DNA from: Serratia sp. PL17
GTDB taxonomy: Bacteria; Pseudomonadota; Gammaproteobacteria; Enterobacterales; Enterobacteriaceae
DNA: 64,000 nt
Assembly: GCF_017832355.1 (NCBI RefSeq)
Contig: NZ_JAFIBY010000003.1
Span: forward strand, 124,001-188,000
Direction: 5' to 3'
Each line of letters begins with the position of its first letter. Positions within the stretch are counted from its first letter, which is position 1. Both the position numbers and the translations under genes were made by a program. The notes under the pieces were generated by a model that worked only from the letters and a program-made list of their open reading frames with translations, was not told the DNA's origin and did not search any database. Positions 1-9,363 of this stretch are shown here, piece by piece.

Positions 1-111
1 CATCAGTTTAAACACCCGAGATCCCGCCTGGTGATCACCGTTCCACACCCGCGTAAAGATCTGAAACCAGGGACACTGCGCCAAATCATGAAAGATGCCG
101 GACTGTGCTGA
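1..111 (+). CDS. hicA: HicA-type mRNA interferase toxin, C-terminal part only
   Basis: The reading frame enters from outside the window and stops with TGA at 109-111, leaving 36 residues. They match the end of HicA toxins: a HxFKHP segment, then TVPHP, then a KDLKPGTL stretch before the last helix. HicA is a small double-stranded-RNA-binding-fold ribonuclease that cuts mRNA. The N-terminal third, which should carry the GSHH catalytic histidine, is not visible, so activity cannot be judged. An intact hicB starts 30 bp downstream on the same strand, the usual toxin-first order. Confidence 0.8.
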   Translation, partial: HQFKHPRSRLVITVPHPRKDLKPGTLRQIMKDAGLC

Positions 112-140
112 CAGAGCACCTTAAGTTAACAGGAAAAATT

Positions 141-554
141 ATGTTCTACCCTGCTTATGTACATTCAGAACACGACGGCAGCGCCAGCGGTTTCTTCCCC
201 GATGTGCCGGGCTGCTATTTTGCCGGTGATACCCTCGACAAAGCCTTTGAGGACGCCAAAAACGCACTGGATGCGCATTTCGAACTCCTGAGCGAAGACA
301 ACCAGCCCATTCCGCATCCGCAGGCTGTTTCCTTCCATCTGGCACAGGATAACGACAGCCTGAACGGCGGGCAGTGGCTGTTGGTCGATATCAATATGGA
401 TAAGTTCGATGGGCGTGCGGAACGCATCAATATCACCCTGCCGCATCGTCTGCTGAACCGGATCGATTCACTGGTACAACAGCATCCGGGCTACGGTAGC
501 CGCAGTGCCTTTTTGGCCGCAGCTGCCCGTAATGAATTATTGAAAGTCGGTTAG
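141..554 (+). CDS. hicB: HicB-type antitoxin
   Basis: A 137-residue protein that neutralises HicA and represses its own operon. Residues 1-60 form the partial RNase-H-like HicB fold (FFPDVPGC followed by an AKNALDAH helix). Residues 100-137 look like a ribbon-helix-helix DNA-binding tail (RINITLPHRLLNRID, then SRSAFLAAAARNELL). I chose the ATG at 141 because an AGGAAA ribosome-binding site lies 7 bp upstream and the family starts with this MFYPAYV-like strand. A longer frame from 105 would overlap hicA and add residues unlike the family. A hairpin at 565-581 follows the gene. Confidence 0.88.
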   Translation: MFYPAYVHSEHDGSASGFFPDVPGCYFAGDTLDKAFEDAKNALDAHFELLSEDNQPIPHPQAVSFHLAQDNDSLNGGQWLLVDINMDKFDGRAERINITLPHRLLNRIDSLVQQHPGYGSRSAFLAAAARNELLKVG

Positions 555-564
555 TCGAGAGCCA

Positions 565-581
565 GGGGGCAAAATGCCCCC
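565..581. terminator. Perfect hairpin between hicB and tcyN
   Basis: GGGGGCA and TGCCCCC pair perfectly around an AAA loop between two convergent genes, 11 bp after the hicB stop and 5 bp before the tcyN stop. It lacks a long T-tract on either strand, so termination strength is uncertain. A related GGGGGCAAAATGCC string recurs near 5375, so it may be a repeat fragment. Confidence 0.55.
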
Positions 582-585
582 CTTC

Positions 586-1338
586 TTACTGATTCAAAAA
601 CTTATCGAGGAATTGTTGAGTGCGTTGGTGTTGCGGGTTAGCGAACAGTTCTTTCGCTGGACCTTGCTCAACGATGCGACCGTGATCCATAAAGATGGCG
701 CGGTCGGCCACATCGCGGGCAAAGCTCATTTCATGCGTCACAATCACCATGGTGCGCTTTTCTTCCGCCAGCGAACGAATGGTGTTGAGCACCTCGCCCA
801 CCAGCTCGGGATCGAGCGCGGAGGTCGGTTCATCAAACAGGATCACTTCCGGTTGCATCGCCAGCGCACGGGCAATCGCCACCCGCTGTTGCTGCCCACC
901 AGAGAGACGACGCGGATAGGCCGACTCTTTGCCGTTCAAACCCACTTTGGCCAACAGTGCCCGTGCACGTTGTTCAGCCGTAGTCTTTGATTCACCTTTA
1001 ACGATGACCGGGCCTTCAATAATGTTCTCCAGCACCGAACGATGCGGGAATAAATTGAAGTTCTGGAACACAAAGCCCACCTGTTGGCGTAAAGCACGCA
1101 CCAAGGTTTTCTGTTTGCTCAGCGGTTTTGAACTGTCGATTTTAATATCACCAACCTGAATAGTGCCAGAATCCGGCACTTCCAGCAGGTTGATACAACG
1201 CAGCAACGTGGTTTTACCCGAGCCGCTGGGCCCGATAATCGCGACCACCTCGCCCGTAGCGACCTCCAGATCAATCCCATGTAGCACCGTTTGACCTTTG
1301 AATTTCTTGGTCAAATGTTTTACTTCAATGGCACTCAT
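586..1338 (-). CDS. tcyN: L-cystine ABC transporter ATP-binding protein
   Basis: A 250-residue ATPase of the polar amino acid uptake family (E. coli YecC/TcyN) that powers periplasmic-binding-protein-dependent L-cystine import at the inner membrane. Walker A is GPSGSGKTT at residues 36-44, the ABC signature LSGGQ at 145-149, and Walker B ILFDEP at 166-171. Only 3 bp separate it from tcyL upstream, so tcyJ-tcyL-tcyN is one leftward operon. The length is normal for the family. Confidence 0.93.
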   Translation of the reverse strand: MSAIEVKHLTKKFKGQTVLHGIDLEVATGEVVAIIGPSGSGKTTLLRCINLLEVPDSGTIQVGDIKIDSSKPLSKQKTLVRALRQQVGFVFQNFNLFPHRSVLENIIEGPVIVKGESKTTAEQRARALLAKVGLNGKESAYPRRLSGGQQQRVAIARALAMQPEVILFDEPTSALDPELVGEVLNTIRSLAEEKRTMVIVTHEMSFARDVADRAIFMDHGRIVEQGPAKELFANPQHQRTQQFLDKFLNQ

Positions 1339-1341
1339 GCA

Positions 1342-2004
1342 TTACTCCTGATCCTGGCGGTTTACGTGGGCTTCCAGACGGTTTTGCAGCGCTGAGAGCA
1401 ACGTCGCCATCACCCAATAAATCAACGACGCCGCCAAATACATGGTAAAGACTTCCAGCGTGCGCGAGGTAATCAGCTGCGCCTGACGGAACAGCTCCGG
1501 CACCTGAATGGTCGCCGCCAGCGAGGTGTCTTTCACCAGGCCGATAAAGCTGTTGCCCAATGGTGGTAATGCGGTACGCGCCGCCTGCGGCAAGATCACC
1601 CGGCGCAGCGTTTGCCAGCGGGTCATACCGATACTGGCCGCGGCTTCCCACTGCCCTTTTTCGATCGACGAAATTGCCGCTCGCAGGGTTTCTGAGGTAT
1701 AGGCTGCCGTATTGAGCGACAGGCCAATCAACGCCGCCGGGAAGGGATCAAACTCGATACCGAACTGCGGCAAACCGTAGTAAATCATGAATAGCTGCGC
1801 GATCAACGGCGTGCCGCGGAACAGCGACACATAAATGCGCGACAGCCACGACAGCGGCCATAACGGCGAAAGGCGCATCAGCGCCAGCACAAAACCGAGC
1901 AGTAAGCCAAGCGCCATGCCCCCCAGGCTGAGCTGGAGAGTGAGTATCGCGCCCCGCAATAAAAATGGCGCTGAATCCAGCGCCAGTTGGATACTTTCGT
2001 GCAT
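1342..2004 (-). CDS. tcyL: L-cystine ABC transporter permease
   Basis: A 220-residue inner-membrane permease (E. coli YecS/TcyL). Hydrophobic segments are visible near residues 20-42 and 55-80 and close to the C-terminus. The conserved EAA loop (EAAASIGMTRWQ, then ILPQA) that docks to the ATPase sits around residues 140-160. Its ATG shares one base with the tcyJ stop (TAATG), which indicates translational coupling. It works with TcyJ and TcyN. Confidence 0.93.
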   Translation of the reverse strand: MHESIQLALDSAPFLLRGAILTLQLSLGGMALGLLLGFVLALMRLSPLWPLSWLSRIYVSLFRGTPLIAQLFMIYYGLPQFGIEFDPFPAALIGLSLNTAAYTSETLRAAISSIEKGQWEAAASIGMTRWQTLRRVILPQAARTALPPLGNSFIGLVKDTSLAATIQVPELFRQAQLITSRTLEVFTMYLAASLIYWVMATLLSALQNRLEAHVNRQDQE

Positions 2005-2804
2005 TATTTAGTTACGTCCGCGCCAAACCATTTCTCAGAAATCTTCGCCATCGTGCCGTCTTTTTGCATCTCGGCAATGGCCTGGTTAATCGCGGCCAGC
2101 AGTTCCGGGTTGTTTTTGCGAACCGCAACGCCTGATTCCTGACGAGAGAACGCCGGGCCGGCGACGGCCAGGGTATCACCGGTTTTCTTCACCAGATCCA
2201 ATGCGGCCAGACGATCAACCAAAATGGCGTTGATGCGGCCTACGCGCAGGTCCTGGTACTTGGTTGGGTCATCATCATAAGTACGCACGTCAACACCCTG
2301 CACGTTGTCGCGCAGCCATTGTTCGTAGTTAGTGCCCAGACCGACACCGACTTTCTTGCCTTTAAGATCTTCCGGCTTGGTGATGGTGCCTTCATTGCCC
2401 TTCTTCACCAGCGCCTGAATACCGGAGACGGTGTAAGGCGTGGAGAAATCGTATTTCTTCTGGCGTTCTGGAGAAATGGTCACCTGATTGATCACCACAT
2501 CGATACGTTTGGAATCCAACGAGGCCAGCATACCGTCCCACTTGGTCGGATTTAGTTTGGCTTTAACACCAAGATGCTGTGCCAGTGCATTGGCGAAATC
2601 CACTTCGAAGCCCGTCAGCTTGCCATCTTCCCCCTGGAAACTGAACGGCGGGTAGGTGCCTTCCAGCCCAACCACCAGCGTCCCGTGATGCTTTACCTGC
2701 TCCAGCAGGTTATCGGCGGCATAGGTTTGCGTGCTCAACCCGGCTGTCAGTGCCACGGTCATCACGCCCATTAGCAATTGACGACGAACTTTAGAAAAGA
2801 CCAT
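2004..2804 (-). CDS. tcyJ: Periplasmic L-cystine-binding protein
   Basis: A 266-residue solute-binding protein, the E. coli FliY/TcyJ orthologue, that delivers L-cystine to TcyL/TcyN. Residues 1 to about 29 form a signal peptide ending near TYAA. The rest is a two-lobed type 2 periplasmic fold with GLEGTYPPFSF, GLGTNYEQW and KWFGADVTK matching the family closely. I chose the ATG at 2804, which has GGGGT upstream at good spacing, over an in-frame GTG at 2810. The gene lies next to dcyD, as in E. coli. The old name fliY reflects position, not a flagellar role. Confidence 0.93.
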   Translation of the reverse strand: MVFSKVRRQLLMGVMTVALTAGLSTQTYAADNLLEQVKHHGTLVVGLEGTYPPFSFQGEDGKLTGFEVDFANALAQHLGVKAKLNPTKWDGMLASLDSKRIDVVINQVTISPERQKKYDFSTPYTVSGIQALVKKGNEGTITKPEDLKGKKVGVGLGTNYEQWLRDNVQGVDVRTYDDDPTKYQDLRVGRINAILVDRLAALDLVKKTGDTLAVAGPAFSRQESGVAVRKNNPELLAAINQAIAEMQKDGTMAKISEKWFGADVTK

Positions 2805-2918
2805 AAACACCCCATCTGTTGTTTATCTTTTTTGATATCAGCACTTTAACAGTGTGACCGCCTGCATGAAGGAATATAACCTTATAAATATAGTTCAAAA
2901 TGGAATAACAGATTGCGT

Positions 2919-3911
2919 TCACACCTGCGGGTGGTAGGCAAACAACGCTGGCGCACCGCCGGTATGAATAAACAGAATCGGGCCGTCATCGCGGAAACGC
3001 TGTTGGGCAATGCCGTCAATCAAGCCAGCCATCGCTTTGCCGGTGTATACCGGATCCAATAACACCCCTTCCTGCTGTGCTAACAGCTGTATCGCCGCCA
3101 AGCCTTCTTCATTTGGCATTCCATACTGCGGCGCAAAGTAATCGTCCCACAGTTGGATGGGGCTCAGTTCGTCGATGTCTAACGAACAGGCCAGCGCTTT
3201 TTGGATCAGCTCAACCTTGGGCAGTTGATCAATCACCTTGCGTGATACGGTCACACCAATCAGCTCAGCCTCCGGCAACAGTTGCTGCAGGCCAACCGCC
3301 AGTCCGGCATGTGTACCCGCACTGCCGGAAGCTACCACGATAGAACTAAATTCGACGTTGCTGCGGCGGCTCTGCTCGGCAATTTCCAGTGCACACTGGA
3401 CGTAACCTAGCGCACCCAATGCATTAGATCCCCCCACAGGCACCACGTAAGGCCGGAAACCTTGCACTTCAAGACGAATCGCCAAATCGGCGAGCTGTTG
3501 CTGGGGATCGTGCAGCGCATCACACATCACCACTTCCGTATTGAACAGCCCAAGCAATAGGCGATTGCCATTGGTCAGGTAGTTTTCTTCTTTGGTGTCG
3601 ATCGGATTTTCCAGCAACGCCACGCAGTGCAAGCCCAGCTTGGCCGCTACCGCTGCCGTTTGGCGCACGTGGTTAGATTGAATAGCGCCGGCGGTCACCA
3701 GCGTATCTGCACCCTGACGCAAAGCATCAGCAGCCAGATACTCCAGTTTTCTCAGCTTGTTACCGCCCATCGCCATCGGCGTGACATCGTCACGTTTGAT
3801 GTAAATTTCACGGCCGAGATAATCTGAAAGGCGAGACAGTTTTTCGAGCGGTGTCGCAGAGCCGACAAAATCGAGGCGCGGGAACTGCGCCAGTTGTTGT
3901 TGCAGATTCAC
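2919..3911 (-). CDS. dcyD: D-cysteine desulfhydrase (PLP-dependent)
   Basis: A 330-residue protein that converts D-cysteine to pyruvate, ammonia and hydrogen sulfide, a member of the ACC-deaminase/D-cysteine desulfhydrase fold-type II family. The PLP lysine lies in [13 protein letters not shown] near residue 50, followed by [14 protein letters not shown]. The C-terminal [14 protein letters not shown] motif is intact. I chose GTG at 3911 because GGGGGAAG lies just upstream and the E. coli protein begins at the same point. An ATG at 3941 would add ten residues. It probably belongs to the same cysteine-uptake unit as tcyJLN. Confidence 0.9.
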   Translation of the reverse strand: MNLQQQLAQFPRLDFVGSATPLEKLSRLSDYLGREIYIKRDDVTPMAMGGNKLRKLEYLAADALRQGADTLVTAGAIQSNHVRQTAAVAAKLGLHCVALLENPIDTKEENYLTNGNRLLLGLFNTEVVMCDALHDPQQQLADLAIRLEVQGFRPYVVPVGGSNALGALGYVQCALEIAEQSRRSNVEFSSIVVASGSAGTHAGLAVGLQQLLPEAELIGVTVSRKVIDQLPKVELIQKALACSLDIDELSPIQLWDDYFAPQYGMPNEEGLAAIQLLAQQEGVLLDPVYTGKAMAGLIDGIAQQRFRDDGPILFIHTGGAPALFAYHPQV

Positions 3912-4006
3912 AACTTCCCCCAGGGAATAAAGTATCAACATCTAAAAGATAGATTTAGCAGATGTGGACTTAATAATCACTCTTTATTCGTGATGGGGGA
4001 TAGACG

Positions 4007-4030
4007 AAAACCCCGGCTGGTGCGCCGGGG
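4007..4030 (-). terminator. Intrinsic terminator after fliZ
   Basis: On the minus strand CCCCGGC pairs with GCCGGGG around a 6-base loop and is followed by TTTT, 9 bp beyond the fliZ stop. This ends the leftward fliA-fliZ transcript before dcyD. Confidence 0.8.
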
Positions 4031-4038
4031 AGAGCAGA

Positions 4039-4548
4039 TCAATAGCTTTTTTGCCAGGCGAGATACTGGTCGTATTTACGCAGGGCAATACGGTAATTGT
4101 TATGTGCCGCAGAAGGCAGCTCTTCGATAATGCGCTGATGGCTGGCATTGTTGGCGAACTTGTCTGCCGGGTAGTTGCGCTCCACCAACATCTCATCCAA
4201 CCGGCGCAAGCGCACGACGTATTCGCGGATGGTGCTGTGGCTCATTTCGGTCTGCTCAAACAGGTACTGTTTAAACGCCATAATGTCGAAATAGCTCGGA
4301 TGGCTATTACAGGAAATCTCGCTGCAGAAACGGCACAACGCGGTCAGTTCATTTTGCACATTAAGCCAAACATGGTCATCAATTGGCTGGTCCATGCGCG
4401 CAATCGCGTCTTTGTTAATGATCTTGCCGCGAAACACTAAGGCCATACGATCCAATAGCTTGCCACACTGGGAACAGTGGGTCTGGCTGTGTTTGTAATC
4501 TTTCAAATAACGGCTCAGCGGCCGTTTTTTCAATAATATTCCTGGCAT
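4039..4548 (-). CDS. fliZ: Flagellar regulator FliZ
   Basis: A 169-residue DNA-binding regulator with an integrase-like core. In E. coli FliZ antagonises RpoS-dependent (curli, stress) promoters, and in Salmonella it raises FlhDC activity. Recognisable stretches are RPLSRYLKDYKHSQTHC at the start and FEQTEMSHSTIREYVVRLRR and NNYRIALRKYDQYL later. The two CxxC-like pairs (HCSQC, LCRFC) are conserved. I chose ATG 4548 by match to the E. coli N-terminus. An alternative ATG at 4605 directly abuts the fliA stop (TGACATG) and would add 19 residues by coupled translation. It lies downstream of fliA in the same operon. Confidence 0.88.
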   Translation of the reverse strand: MPGILLKKRPLSRYLKDYKHSQTHCSQCGKLLDRMALVFRGKIINKDAIARMDQPIDDHVWLNVQNELTALCRFCSEISCNSHPSYFDIMAFKQYLFEQTEMSHSTIREYVVRLRRLDEMLVERNYPADKFANNASHQRIIEELPSAAHNNYRIALRKYDQYLAWQKSY

Positions 4549-4606
4549 AGGGACAGTCCGATTATCGCAATGGTGATCAGGTTGAAGGGTAACGGTTGAA
4601 GACATG

Positions 4607-5329
4607 TCAGTTTTCGCTCGCCAGACGCGCACGCAGGCGTTTAATCGCCTGGCTATGCAATTGGCTGACACGCGATTCCCCCACGTCCAGCACGGCGCCG
4701 ATCTCTTTCAGATTCAACTCTTCCTGGTAATACAACGTCAGCACCATTTTCTCGCGATCCGGCAACGCCTCGATGGCGTCGATCACCCGTTGGCGCAGGT
4801 TCCCCTCCAACAGATGATGTAACGGATTGGCCTCTTCGTGCCCTTCCAGCAGCGGTTCCGCGCTTTCGCCATGCTCTTCCCGCCATTCGTCGTAGGAAAA
4901 AAGCTGGCTGTTATTGGTGTCCAACAGAATTTGACGGTACTCATCCAGTGATATATCCAGCGTCTGTGCGACCTCTACTTCACTGGCCGGCCGGCCTAGC
5001 CGCTGTTCCAGTTGTCGCATCACCTGCGCGACTTCACGCGCATGGCGACGCACGCTGCGCGGCACCCAGTCACGGCTGCGCAGCTCATCGAGCATGGCAC
5101 CGCGGATGCGTTGCACCGCGTAGGTGGTAAAGGCTGTTCCTTGCAGGGCGTCATAACGCTCAACGGCGTTCAACAACCCGATTCCGCCTGCCTGCAGCAG
5201 ATCGTCAAGCTCCACGCTGGCGGGCAACCTGACTTGCAGGCGCAACGCCTCGTGGCGCACTAACGGTACGTAGCGCAACCAGAGAGAATTTTTGTCCATC
5301 ACGCCTTCGGCGGTATACAGATCGCTCAC
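4607..5329 (-). CDS. fliA: Flagellar sigma factor sigma-28
   Basis: A 240-residue alternative sigma factor that directs RNA polymerase to class 3 flagellar and chemotaxis promoters. Region 2 covers residues about 15-95 (LVRHEALRL, DDLLQAGGIGLLNAVERYD, FTTYAVQRIRGAMLDELRS). Region 3 is near 95-165, and region 4 ends in the helix-turn-helix ELNLKEIGAVLDVGESRVSQ. It is held inactive by FlgM until hook completion. FlgM is encoded at 36527. I see no sigma-28 consensus directly upstream, so expression probably depends on FlhDC. Confidence 0.96.
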   Translation of the reverse strand: MSDLYTAEGVMDKNSLWLRYVPLVRHEALRLQVRLPASVELDDLLQAGGIGLLNAVERYDALQGTAFTTYAVQRIRGAMLDELRSRDWVPRSVRRHAREVAQVMRQLEQRLGRPASEVEVAQTLDISLDEYRQILLDTNNSQLFSYDEWREEHGESAEPLLEGHEEANPLHHLLEGNLRQRVIDAIEALPDREKMVLTLYYQEELNLKEIGAVLDVGESRVSQLHSQAIKRLRARLASEN

Positions 5330-5457
5330 TATGTCTAAAACCTGCGGATAAGAGAGTCAGCGCTATTATCCGTAGGGGGCAAAATGCCAATCGGCTGAAC
5401 AGTCGTACAAAACAGGCCTTATTTGCGCCATGCAACATCCACGCAGCGCGCGACCAT

Positions 5458-5482
5458 AAAAAAACCCCGCCGGAGCGGGGTT
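5458..5482 (-). terminator. Intrinsic terminator after fliC
   Basis: On the minus strand AACCCCGC pairs with GCGGGGTT around a 4-base loop and runs into seven T residues, about 30 bp past the fliC stop. Confidence 0.92.
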
Positions 5483-5512
5483 CTTTGCGACAGGTTAATC
5501 GAGGAGAGTCGA

Positions 5513-6568
5513 TTAACGCAGCAGGGACAACACGTTCTGAGTAGACTGGTTAGCCTGTGCCAAAACAGAGGTGCCAGCCTGTTGCAGGATGTTTGCACGG
5601 CTCATGTTAGACACTTCGGTCGCGTAGTCAGCATCTTGAATACGAGACTGGGAAGCAGACAGGTTGTTCACGGTGCTGTTCAGGTTGTTGATAACAGAAT
5701 CGAAACGGTTCTGTACCGCACCCAGGGAAGAACGCAGGCCGTCAACCTGAGACAGTGCTTTGTCCAGGGTGTCCAGTGGGGTTTTAACGTCGGTTACAGC
5801 TGCACCTTCGGTAACTTTACCATCAGCAGCAACGGTAGCAGCTTTGTATGATTTAGTGCCGTCTGTAGCAACAGTTTGCACGTAGAAACCATCTTTACCG
5901 TCTTTGTCTTTACCGGCAACAACAGTTTTACCTGCTGCCAGAGCAGAGCCTGCTTTGTCATAAGCTACATCTGCACCGCCAGTGGTCACTTTCAGCGTCG
6001 CGCCGTCAGCAACTTCAGCGCCAATTTTGGTGCCTTTGTCGGTCACGTTGAAGGTGTCCAGGCCCAGTTGCTTAGAATCGATCTTTTTCAGGTCGATATC
6101 GATGGTTTCACCGTCGTTAGCGCCAACCTGGATGGTCAGTTTCTGATCGCTGCTCAGGACTTTCACGCCGTTGAAATCAGTCTGCTCAGAGATACGGTTG
6201 ATTTCAGACAGACGCTGAGTGATTTCGTCCTGGATGGATTTCAGGTCGCTGCTTGAGTTAGAACCGGTTTGCGCCTGTACGGTCAGACGACGGATGTTCT
6301 GCAGGTTGTCGTTAACTTCGTTCAGAGCGCCTTCAGTGGTCTGCGCCAGAGAGATACCGTCGTTGGCGTTACGGGAAGCCTGAGTCAGACCTTTGATGTT
6401 AGCAGTGAAGCGGTTAGAGATTGCCTGACCCGCGGCGTCATCCTTGGCGCTGTTGATACGCAGGCCAGAAGACAGACGCTCAATCGCAGCACCCAAAGAG
6501 GACTGAGATTTGTTCAGGTTGTTCTGCGCCATCAGAGACAGGCTGTTGGTGTTAATTACTTGTGCCAT
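5513..6568 (-). CDS. fliC: Flagellin
   Basis: A 351-residue filament subunit secreted by the flagellar export apparatus. The conserved D0/D1 coiled-coil ends are complete: [20 protein letters not shown] at the start with [19 protein letters not shown] near residue 33, and [20 protein letters not shown] at the end. The surface-exposed middle (about 180-260) is short and rich in Ala, Lys, Asp and Gly, so this is a compact flagellin. It is preceded by a sigma-28 promoter at 6662-6688 and followed by a strong terminator. It is the only flagellin gene in the window. Confidence 0.97.
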   Translation of the reverse strand: MAQVINTNSLSLMAQNNLNKSQSSLGAAIERLSSGLRINSAKDDAAGQAISNRFTANIKGLTQASRNANDGISLAQTTEGALNEVNDNLQNIRRLTVQAQTGSNSSSDLKSIQDEITQRLSEINRISEQTDFNGVKVLSSDQKLTIQVGANDGETIDIDLKKIDSKQLGLDTFNVTDKGTKIGAEVADGATLKVTTGGADVAYDKAGSALAAGKTVVAGKDKDGKDGFYVQTVATDGTKSYKAATVAADGKVTEGAAVTDVKTPLDTLDKALSQVDGLRSSLGAVQNRFDSVINNLNSTVNNLSASQSRIQDADYATEVSNMSRANILQQAGTSVLAQANQSTQNVLSLLR

Positions 6569-6661
6569 TATATGCTTTCCTTACGAGTCAGTTGCGATCT
6601 TCGCAACGTAGTTAAAAGGTTCGGGCTGCTTTGCCCACGGCGTCAACCACCGTCCCATCAG

Positions 6662-6688
6662 GTATCGGCCCTCCCCCTGCAACCTTTA
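6662..6688 (-). promoter_or_regulatory. Sigma-28 promoter for fliC
   Basis: Read on the minus strand: -35 TAAAGGTT, an 11-base spacer, then -10 GCCGATAC. This is close to the enteric consensus TAAAGTTT-N11-GCCGATAA, about 95 bp upstream of the fliC start. Confidence 0.9.
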
Positions 6689-6781
6689 GAAATTTTTTAT
6701 TTTTTTTTGCATATTCAGCAATAGGGTAATTAACGCAGTTTTTCCCTCTTCTATTGCGCCATCGGTTTTTTATTTTTTCGG

Positions 6782-6808
6782 TAAACTTTTTCTCCACTGG
6801 GCCGATAA
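6782..6808 (+). promoter_or_regulatory. Sigma-28 promoter for fliDST
   Basis: TAAACTTT, an 11-base spacer and GCCGATAA, a near-perfect sigma-28 site 40 bp upstream of the fliD ATG. It is divergent from the fliC promoter, and the two sites are about 95 bp apart. Confidence 0.93.
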
Positions 6809-6848
6809 CGCGTAAAGCGAATAAAGTCATTATCAAGGAGAATTACCA

Positions 6849-8246
6849 ATGGCATCGATCAGTTCATTAGGCCTCGGCTCAGGGCTTGACCTCAACGGTT
6901 TACTGGATAAGCTGACCAAAGCGGAACAGCAGCGTCTGACCCCTTATACGACCAAGCAGTCGAGCTACAACTCTCAAATCACCGCCTACGGGACGCTGAA
7001 AAGCTCGTTGGAAAAGTTTGACAACTTGAGCAAAGAACTGGAGAAAGAAGATTTCTTTAAAAGCACTACCGCCAGCGAACACGATGCATTCAAGATCACC
7101 ACTAACGCAAAGGCGGTCCCAGGCAACTATGTGGTGGAAGTCACCAAGCTTGCGCAGGCTCAAACCTTAACAACGCAGGCCGCGATCGGCGATCAGACCA
7201 CCCAACTGGGTGCAGAGGGTGCAACCGATCGCTCCATCAGTATCACCGCCGGCAACCCGCCAAAAGAAACCAAGATCCCGCTGAGCGACGATCAAACCTC
7301 GCTGGTGGAAATGCGTGACGCCATCAATGGTGCCAAGGCTGGCGTCACCGCAAGTATCATGCGCGTGGGCGACAATCAGTATCAGTTGGCGATCAGTTCT
7401 TCCACCACTGGCGAAAACAACAGGGTCTCTATTCAGGTCAATAATGATGACCAACTGGGTGATATCCTGAATTACGACTCCAAACGCAGCACCAGCCCGA
7501 TGAAAGAAACGGTGAAAGCGCAGGATGCCGAGCTGGTGGTGAACGGTACCGCCATTAAGCGCAGCACCAACTCGATCAACGATGCCCTGCAGGGCGTAAC
7601 CATCGATCTGAAGACAAAAACCAAAGACGCCGAGCCGCAAAACCTGGTGATCAGCACCAATACCGCCGGCACCACCGACAAGATCAAAGAGTGGGTCGAC
7701 GGCTATAACTCGCTGCTGGATACCTTTAACTCGCTGACCAAATATACTCCGGTCAAAACCGGCGAGGCGCAGAATGCCAGCAACGGCCCCCTGTTAGGGG
7801 ACAACACGCTGCGCGGTATTCAGTCATCGATTAAAAGCGCTCTCAGTGCCGCACAGGATAACCCCGAGCTGAAAGGCCTGGGCAATCTGGGGATCTCAAC
7901 AAATACCAAAACCGGCAAATTGGAAATCGACAGCACCAAGCTGAAAAAAGCGCTGGATGATAAACCCGATCAGGTCACCAACTTCTTCGTCGGGAACGGC
8001 AAGGACACGGGTATGGCCACCGAGATCCATAACGAGATCCAGAGTTATATCAAGTCCGGCGGTATCATCGAAAACTCGACCAAAAGCATCAATACCAACC
8101 TCGACCGCCTGAACAGCCAGATAACTACGGTCACCGCCAGCATTCAAAACACCATAGATCGTTATAAACAACAATTCGTACAACTGGACACCATGATGTC
8201 CAAAATGAATGGCACCAGTAACTATTTGAATCAACAATTTAAATAA
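6849..8246 (+). CDS. fliD: Flagellar filament cap protein
   Basis: A 465-residue hook-associated protein 2, which forms the pentameric cap that folds flagellin subunits at the filament tip. The N-terminal GLGSGLDLNGLLDKL segment and the C-terminal coiled coil (SIQNTIDRYKQQFVQLDTMM, then SYL..QF) are typical of HAP2. An AAGGAGA ribosome-binding site precedes the ATG. The gene is read from the divergent sigma-28 promoter and followed at 27 bp by fliS. Confidence 0.96.
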   Translation: MASISSLGLGSGLDLNGLLDKLTKAEQQRLTPYTTKQSSYNSQITAYGTLKSSLEKFDNLSKELEKEDFFKSTTASEHDAFKITTNAKAVPGNYVVEVTKLAQAQTLTTQAAIGDQTTQLGAEGATDRSISITAGNPPKETKIPLSDDQTSLVEMRDAINGAKAGVTASIMRVGDNQYQLAISSSTTGENNRVSIQVNNDDQLGDILNYDSKRSTSPMKETVKAQDAELVVNGTAIKRSTNSINDALQGVTIDLKTKTKDAEPQNLVISTNTAGTTDKIKEWVDGYNSLLDTFNSLTKYTPVKTGEAQNASNGPLLGDNTLRGIQSSIKSALSAAQDNPELKGLGNLGISTNTKTGKLEIDSTKLKKALDDKPDQVTNFFVGNGKDTGMATEIHNEIQSYIKSGGIIENSTKSINTNLDRLNSQITTVTASIQNTIDRYKQQFVQLDTMMSKMNGTSNYLNQQFK

Positions 8247-8273
8247 CCACTTTTTAACCAGGTAAAAAAAAGC

Positions 8274-8684
8274 ATGTATAACCGTAGCGGCACTCAGGCC
8301 TATGCGCAGGTCAGTTTGGAAAGCGGCGTGATGAGCGCCAGCCCGCATCAGTTAATCGTGATGCTTTTCGATGGGGCGCTTAGCGCCCTATTACGCGCAC
8401 GGATACTGATGAACCAGGGGGATATCGCCGGCAAGGGTCAGGCACTGTCAAAGGCCATCAATATTATTGATAACGGCCTGAAAGGCGGGCTTGACCACCA
8501 GCAAGGCGGTGAAATGGCCGATAGTCTGGCGGCACTGTATGACTATATGAAGCGGCGCTTGATGCAGGCCAACCTGCACAACGACGAAGCGGCGATCACC
8601 GAAGTGGTCAAATTGTTGGAAAATATTGCTGACGCCTGGCGCCAGATTGGCCCTAATTATCACCCTTCTCAGGACGCCGTGTAA
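8274..8684 (+). CDS. fliS: Flagellin export chaperone
   Basis: A 136-residue cytoplasmic chaperone that binds the C-terminus of flagellin and prevents premature polymerisation. Helical-bundle motifs include [14 protein letters not shown] near residue 24 and a late [15 protein letters not shown] helix. Its stop overlaps the fliT start (TAATG), so fliS and fliT are translationally coupled. Confidence 0.95.
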   Translation: MYNRSGTQAYAQVSLESGVMSASPHQLIVMLFDGALSALLRARILMNQGDIAGKGQALSKAINIIDNGLKGGLDHQQGGEMADSLAALYDYMKRRLMQANLHNDEAAITEVVKLLENIADAWRQIGPNYHPSQDAV

Positions 8685-9052
8685 TGGAACGTCAACAGCA
8701 GTTGTTAGCCGCCTATCAGCAAATTTTTACCCTGAGTAGCCATATGATTGTGCTGGCACAAACCGGCCGGTGGGAAGAACTGGTTGAGCAGGAACTGGCC
8801 TATGTGACGGCGGTAGAAAAAACCGCCGCCTTTACCGGTCAGGCTGGCCCGTCGATGGCACTGCAGGAGTTGCTGCATCATAAACTGCAGCAAATCCTGG
8901 ACAACGAAACCGAGTTGAAACGTTTGCTGCAGCAACGCATGGACCAATTGAAAGAATTAATCGGCCAATCAACGCGCCAAAACGTGGTCAACAACACCTA
9001 CGGTCAGTTTCACGATCGCGCTCTGCTGCTAGGAGAGCCACAAATCAGGTGA
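8684..9052 (+). CDS. fliT: FliD chaperone and FlhDC antagonist
   Basis: A 122-residue helical protein in the standard fliDST order. In Salmonella FliT is the export chaperone for FliD and, once free, binds FlhC and blocks FlhDC from DNA. The sequence is weakly conserved here, as in the family, so the call rests on size, helical character and position. No clear terminator follows. Confidence 0.88.
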   Translation: MERQQQLLAAYQQIFTLSSHMIVLAQTGRWEELVEQELAYVTAVEKTAAFTGQAGPSMALQELLHHKLQQILDNETELKRLLQQRMDQLKELIGQSTRQNVVNNTYGQFHDRALLLGEPQIR

Positions 9053-9363
9053 AATCGTAACAATAACGGCGACGTTGGGATAAGGAGCAGCATGTACTAT
9101 TATTCCCCGGTTAAGTCAGGATATTAATCCATGGCATTTGAATTATTCAGATAATGGGTAATTAGTAAAAATGCACAATTTGAGCCTTGCTCTCACTTTA
9201 ACGGATAAGCATCACTCCAACACGGACGTTTTCTGTTCAGCAGGAAATTTATTTTTGATAGATAAAACACGTCGTTGTGCTTCACAACGTATGGAAAAAA
9301 GTTGCTCCAACGCCCATCAAAGCGTAAAGATATTCACAGATAATGGCCGCGAAATGAATATCG
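9053..9363. other. Gap between fliT and the AraC-type gene
   Basis: AT-rich relative to its neighbours. A strong ribosome-binding site (AAGGAGCAGC) at 9082-9091 precedes an 11-codon frame at 9092-9127 that encodes MYYYSPVKSGY. A 69-codon frame at 9171-9380 overlaps the AraC-type start by 17 bp but has no good ribosome-binding site and no recognisable family. I see no clear terminator for fliT. Confidence 0.45.

Noticed and set aside
1541-1560. GCCGATAA string inside tcyL
   Set aside because: No -35 box at the right distance and inside an antisense coding context; a chance match.
5330-5457. GCGGATAA near 5343 as a sigma-28 promoter for fliA
   Set aside because: It points away from fliA, mismatches the -10 box, and no TAAA-type -35 lies at the right spacing.
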